A stretch of 8,519 nt of DNA, taken from the NCBI GenBank assembly GCA_034437895.1, contig DAOTTO010000100.1, positions 1 through 8,519 of the forward strand. The letters run 5' to 3'. The DNA is from JANRLJ01 sp034437895 (GTDB lineage Bacteria > Chloroflexota > Anaerolineae > Aggregatilineales > Phototrophicaceae). The translations under genes were made by a program, and so were the position numbers. Position 1 is the stretch's first letter. Every line of letters starts with the position of its first letter. The notes under the pieces were generated by a model that saw nothing but the letters and a program-made list of their open reading frames with translations, was not told the origin of the DNA and did no database searches. Shown piece after piece: positions 5,939 through 8,519 of this stretch.

Positions 5939-6331
5939 CTAACCCTCATTCGTCGGCAGATCACCTGTTTGTGCCCGTTCCCGTAAAAATTGGACACCGA
6001 TATCGCGTTCTTCGACAATTTTAATCGAGACATTCCGTAGGGCAATTTCGATCATAAAACGCACAGCCGCATTAGGCTTAACAAAGACAAGCCAGCGAGC
6101 ATTCGGGTGATTTGCAAATGCTAAAAAGGCTGTCGAGCGTAAGGTTGTATTGACCAGATTACGCGGCAGCGCGATAACGGTTGTAAGATCAATCAAGGTA
6201 TAAATTGCACCCTGTTCGGCTGCTTCTGTTCCCTTTTCTCCGATAAAGTTGATGTCTTCGGCTGTGATTTCTTGATAACACTGAAATTCGATGATGGACG
6301 ATTCCTCAATCCAGACAACGTTGACGGGCAT
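5939..6331 (-). CDS. Small STAS/SpoIIAA-like protein (tentative)
   Basis: A 130-residue soluble protein with alternating beta and alpha character. It opens with a VVWIEESSIIEFQ strand pair and then a helix after ITAEDINF. A central strand YTLIDLTTV (about 44-52) is followed by a helix with LRSTAFLAFA (about 64-73), the strand RWLVFVKP (about 79-86) and a C-terminal helix. This order resembles small STAS- or SpoIIAA-like fold proteins, which usually act in regulatory switching by protein contact. No catalytic residues or strict motif can be named, so the fold call is tentative. The ATG at 6331 has a CAGGA Shine-Dalgarno six bases upstream. It is on the same strand as, and 113 bases upstream of, the macrodomain gene; a functional link is possible but not shown. 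An 8-bp inverted repeat lies in its promoter region. Confidence 0.6.
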   Translation of the reverse strand: MPVNVVWIEESSIIEFQCYQEITAEDINFIGEKGTEAAEQGAIYTLIDLTTVIALPRNLVNTTLRSTAFLAFANHPNARWLVFVKPNAAVRFMIEIALRNVSIKIVEERDIGVQFLRERAQTGDLPTNEG

Positions 6332-6364
6332 ATAAATCCTGATGAAATCCTCGATAATTTATGA

Positions 6365-6390
6365 TCTATACGACAAGAACGCCGTATAGA
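6365..6390. promoter_or_regulatory. Perfect 8-bp inverted repeat upstream of the STAS-like gene
   Basis: TCTATACG (6365-6372) and CGTATAGA (6383-6390) are perfect inverted copies around a 10-base spacer, giving half-sites 18 bases apart. The site is 34-59 bases upstream of the STAS-like start codon, in the expected promoter zone. TATAGA in the proximal arm, read on the minus strand, could double as a -10 element. It is a candidate operator with no known cognate regulator. Confidence 0.35.
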
Positions 6391-6396
6391 AACAAT

Positions 6397-6416
6397 AAGG
6401 AAGGATTGCCTTCCTT
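6397..6416 (-). terminator. Candidate intrinsic terminator of the CNB-PH gene
   Basis: Read on the minus strand, AAGGAAGG and CCTTCCTT pair perfectly over 8 bp with a CAAT loop. The hairpin is followed by TATTGTTTC, a moderately T-rich tail. It lies about 105 bases past the stop at 6521. The stem is not very GC-rich and the tail is broken, so confidence is moderate. Confidence 0.4.
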
Positions 6417-6520
6417 GATGAAGATATTATGAACTTTATTGTACATTAAAGGGCTGTCGCGACGGGTGTAGATTTGGTATGTATCTGGATAGAAGTGTAT
6501 AGAAAATGTTACATCGCAGA

Positions 6521-8296
6521 TTAGTTGTTGTCCGGTTTTGCACGCGGCACATGGGGCGGGCGTGTCCGGTCACGCACTTGGGGAATCGGCGGGTCGGCAT
6601 TGGGCTGCGCGGGCAGGATGCGACGGGCTTGCGGAGGCGCAGACGGTGGCTCGTTCGCGGCGGGGATTTGTGGTGTTGGCGTTTGATTTGGCGGTGCGCT
6701 GCCTACCGACTCATGATAAACCGACAAATATTCCGCGATTTCTGATCGGCGGCGGCGCTCGGCTTCGGCGGCATTGCGCGTCCGTAACTGCTGCTGACGA
6801 CGGGCAATTTCGGCTTGAACTTCCTGCGGCTCGCCTACGGAGCGAAACACCTTTTCGCTGCCGGGGTCGCCACCCACAAGCGAGATTTTTACGTTGCCAT
6901 AATCAAAAATAGATTGCAGTAAGCCATTTTGATCAGACACAACACTATCGACCTTACTCAGCGAAATCTGATCGCTCTCGTTTTGCAGCCATAACGGGCG
7001 GCGGTGGATGATCTGAATCGTATCATTGCCGACGATATACATATCGTGCCGCCAGTCCCAATCCGTCCAATACAGCCATGCACCGCCTAAGACGATGAGG
7101 CCGAAGCCGATCACAGGCACAAGCGGCGTGTTCCGCAGCGAGGGCGAAATCGTCGATACGATAATTAAGCCAACGGCGAACAGAATCAATAAAGCAGGCC
7201 AAAGTGACAACTGCACCCGATACAGCGTATGCTTACGATACACTACTTGGTCGGGCTGATCGGCGGATTTTTGTGATGCGGCGGGGGTGTCGCCGACGAC
7301 GATGCGATCTACTTCCGAGCGAATCACGCTGCGCTGCTGGAGGCTGGCTTTCTTTTGATAAAGCTCGCGATTGTCAAAAATCAGCTTTTGTATTTTTTGC
7401 GGCATGGGGATCATTGTCAGCCTTAAGTTACCCGCGTCGCCTGCCGTCTTGAGCGTCACCGTACCAAAACCGAGAAAGTGAGAAGCCGGGTCGCTCGTGA
7501 CAATATCGGTCTGTACTTCCTGAATGCTGCCGATGGCGACTTCGCTGACGACGGTTTGAAAGGTCGGAATCGTCCGTTCAATGCGGATCACGCGCTGATC
7601 GGTGATGATGACATGATCGTTGCGCCATTCAAAATAAAAATAAAGCATCAACAGGCCGGGAATGATCAACCCTAAACCGAATACTGTCAGCCCCGCCAAA
7701 AATGATGGCATCAAAAACGCGACAATCAGACTGATGACAGCGACGATCCCCGGCAGCCATGCCCGCCGCGCATACGCCCACCAATGGCGGCGTGTATCCA
7801 GCAGGATATTTTCGTTTTCGCGCTGCTCACGGAACAAGCGGCCTTTGCCATCCGTAGCAGTTGCGATTGCGGCTATGGGAACAGGCGCAGTTGGTGGAAC
7901 GAGATTCGCAGGCAGATTTGGCCGCAGTTCAGGATGTTCCGTCACAGCTTGGATGAGGCGTTCTCGCGCAATAAACAGCACGATTGAGGTTTCCAATACG
8001 CGCAGTGTGGCGGCTTCATTCATGATGCGGATGAGGGCGGCATCGTTTAGATATTGATTCGCGCCGATAATGCCGATCTGACGCTCGATTCCGTCCCCCG
8101 CACTTTGGATGAGTTGGGCGCTGCCGCTGACGAAATGATACATCCCCCGCGCAGGCTCGCCCTGCCGAAACAACACATCCCCCGCTTCATTTCGCATGAC
8201 GGTGATATATTCCGACATCACCGCCACCTGCTCCGGCGGTAAGCGGTTAAACATCGGCAAGCTACGGATGTTATTTTCAATAAATGGATTTGGCAT
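6521..8296 (-). CDS. Crp-like (CNB) domain protein with two membrane-PH (bPH_2) modules
   Basis: A 591-residue membrane protein of four parts. Residues about 8-125 form a cyclic nucleotide-binding-type beta barrel (VLFRQGEPARGMYHFVSGSAQL at 41-62). The phosphate-binding cassette is degenerate: QYLND stands where FGE is usual and NEAAT where R-S/T-A is usual, so classic cAMP binding is doubtful. A first hydrophobic pair (about 180-222) leads into a bacterial PH-like domain (about 223-310, opening YFEWRNDHVIITDQRVIRI). A second hydrophobic pair (about 363-410) leads into another PH-like domain (about 411-485, opening WTDWDWRHDMYIVGNDTI), so the TM2-PH unit is duplicated. A charged coiled coil (about 490-520) and a Pro-rich disordered tail (about 533-588) end the protein. 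The role is unknown; a membrane-associated scaffold or sensor is plausible. The ATG at 8296 has no strong Shine-Dalgarno. Confidence 0.85.
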   Translation of the reverse strand: MPNPFIENNIRSLPMFNRLPPEQVAVMSEYITVMRNEAGDVLFRQGEPARGMYHFVSGSAQLIQSAGDGIERQIGIIGANQYLNDAALIRIMNEAATLRVLETSIVLFIARERLIQAVTEHPELRPNLPANLVPPTAPVPIAAIATATDGKGRLFREQRENENILLDTRRHWWAYARRAWLPGIVAVISLIVAFLMPSFLAGLTVFGLGLIIPGLLMLYFYFEWRNDHVIITDQRVIRIERTIPTFQTVVSEVAIGSIQEVQTDIVTSDPASHFLGFGTVTLKTAGDAGNLRLTMIPMPQKIQKLIFDNRELYQKKASLQQRSVIRSEVDRIVVGDTPAASQKSADQPDQVVYRKHTLYRVQLSLWPALLILFAVGLIIVSTISPSLRNTPLVPVIGFGLIVLGGAWLYWTDWDWRHDMYIVGNDTIQIIHRRPLWLQNESDQISLSKVDSVVSDQNGLLQSIFDYGNVKISLVGGDPGSEKVFRSVGEPQEVQAEIARRQQQLRTRNAAEAERRRRSEIAEYLSVYHESVGSAPPNQTPTPQIPAANEPPSAPPQARRILPAQPNADPPIPQVRDRTRPPHVPRAKPDNN

Positions 8297-8336
8297 AGCG
8301 CAGCATCTCGAATCGCTGACGGATTGATTGCCCCTT

Positions 8337-8365
8337 ATTGTAGCGCAAGGCTAATGTTCGTTCCA
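8337..8365 (-). promoter_or_regulatory. Weak candidate promoter of the CNB-PH gene
   Basis: On the minus strand TACAAT (8337-8342) matches five of six -10 consensus bases. TGGAAC (8360-8365), 17 bases upstream, is a poor -35. The -10 lies about 40 bases before the start codon at 8296. This is plausible by position but unproven. Confidence 0.25.
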
Positions 8366-8370
8366 TATAA

Positions 8371-8399
8371 TGGGCAAACAGCATAAAAGCACTTATAAT
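8371..8399 (+). promoter_or_regulatory. Candidate sigma70-type promoter reading rightward out of the window
   Basis: TGGGCA (8371-8376) and a perfect TATAAT (8394-8399) are separated by 17 bases. It faces away from the CNB-PH gene, which suggests a divergent transcript running into the repeat at the right edge and beyond. No plus-strand gene is visible here to confirm it. Confidence 0.3.
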
Positions 8400-8423
8400 G
8401 ATAGGACTTTCGCTCACGCATTT

Positions 8424-8519
8424 ACCCCACCCCTAAATCCCCTCCCCATTGCATGGAGAGGGGACTTCAAGATGCGTTTTTCTCCCCCTCTCCAAGTATT
8501 GGAGAGGGAGCCGGGGGGT
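8424..8519. repeat. Tandem C-rich/G-rich hairpins, probable dispersed repeat or MITE-like element, cut by the window edge
   Basis: The block begins ACCCCACCCC and its last visible bases are GGGGGGT, so the two ends are roughly complementary. Inside are two hairpins. The first is 8438-8464, with CCCCTC pairing to GAGGGG around an ATGG stem and one mismatch. The second is 8486-8508, with ten perfect pairs including CTCTCCAA/TTGGAGAG around a GTA loop. Tandem hairpins of this composition are common dispersed repeats in Chloroflexota- and cyanobacteria-like genomes. It may extend past the window. It has no coding capacity. Confidence 0.55.

Noticed and set aside
6538..6912. Plus-strand open frames opposite the Pro-rich tail of the CNB-PH protein
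   Set aside because: The repetitive Arg/Gly/Ala-rich translations are typical of the complement of Pro-rich coding sequence, with no ribosome binding site or domain.
8424..8519. CRISPR array start
   Set aside because: The two hairpins differ in sequence and loop, and there are no equal-length direct repeats with unique spacers.

Overview
The window reads as a bacterial chromosome fragment, most likely from a Chloroflexota (Anaerolineae-like) genome. This is an inference. It rests on the style of the genes (a Crp-like domain fused to duplicated membrane/PH modules, a TIR_2-type TIR domain, a STAS-like small protein) and on GC-rich intergenic palindromes of a kind often seen in such genomes. 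No rRNA, tRNA, CRISPR array or transposase is visible.

Layout. Positions 6-2514 (+ strand) hold a small unknown protein whose stop overlaps the start of an OmpR/PhoB-type response regulator, followed by a membrane sensor histidine kinase: a two-component operon. It converges with almost no gap on a minus-strand TVP38/VTT-family membrane protein (2518-3237). A perfect 8-bp dyad resembling a Fur-family box lies just upstream of that gene. All remaining genes are also on the minus strand. In transcription order they are a CNB-(TM2-bPH)x2 membrane protein (8296-6521), a STAS-like small protein (6331-5939), a DarG/TARG1-type macrodomain protein (5825-4899) and a TIR-DarT fusion (4790-3342).

The most interesting part is the last pair. 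A DarG-like ADP-ribosyl hydrolase gene precedes a gene whose product joins an N-terminal TIR domain (putative NADase, candidate catalytic Glu present) to a DarT/DUF4433-type ADP-ribosyltransferase domain. In the DarT domain two positions that are normally His and the catalytic Glu read as Tyr and Gln. This suggests the DarT fold may serve as a DNA-sensing or DarG-docking module that controls the TIR enzyme. If so, this is a variant NAD-based toxin-antitoxin or anti-phage module, different from classic DarTG and from Thoeris.

Regulatory material: a GC-rich 28-nt palindrome lies between the macrodomain and TIR-DarT genes. Repeated CAGCAT motifs lie upstream of the macrodomain gene, and an 8-bp inverted repeat lies upstream of the STAS-like gene. 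A modest hairpin may terminate the CNB-PH gene. Tandem C-rich/G-rich hairpins at the right edge look like the start of a dispersed repeat. No gene-free gap exceeds about 225 bases.
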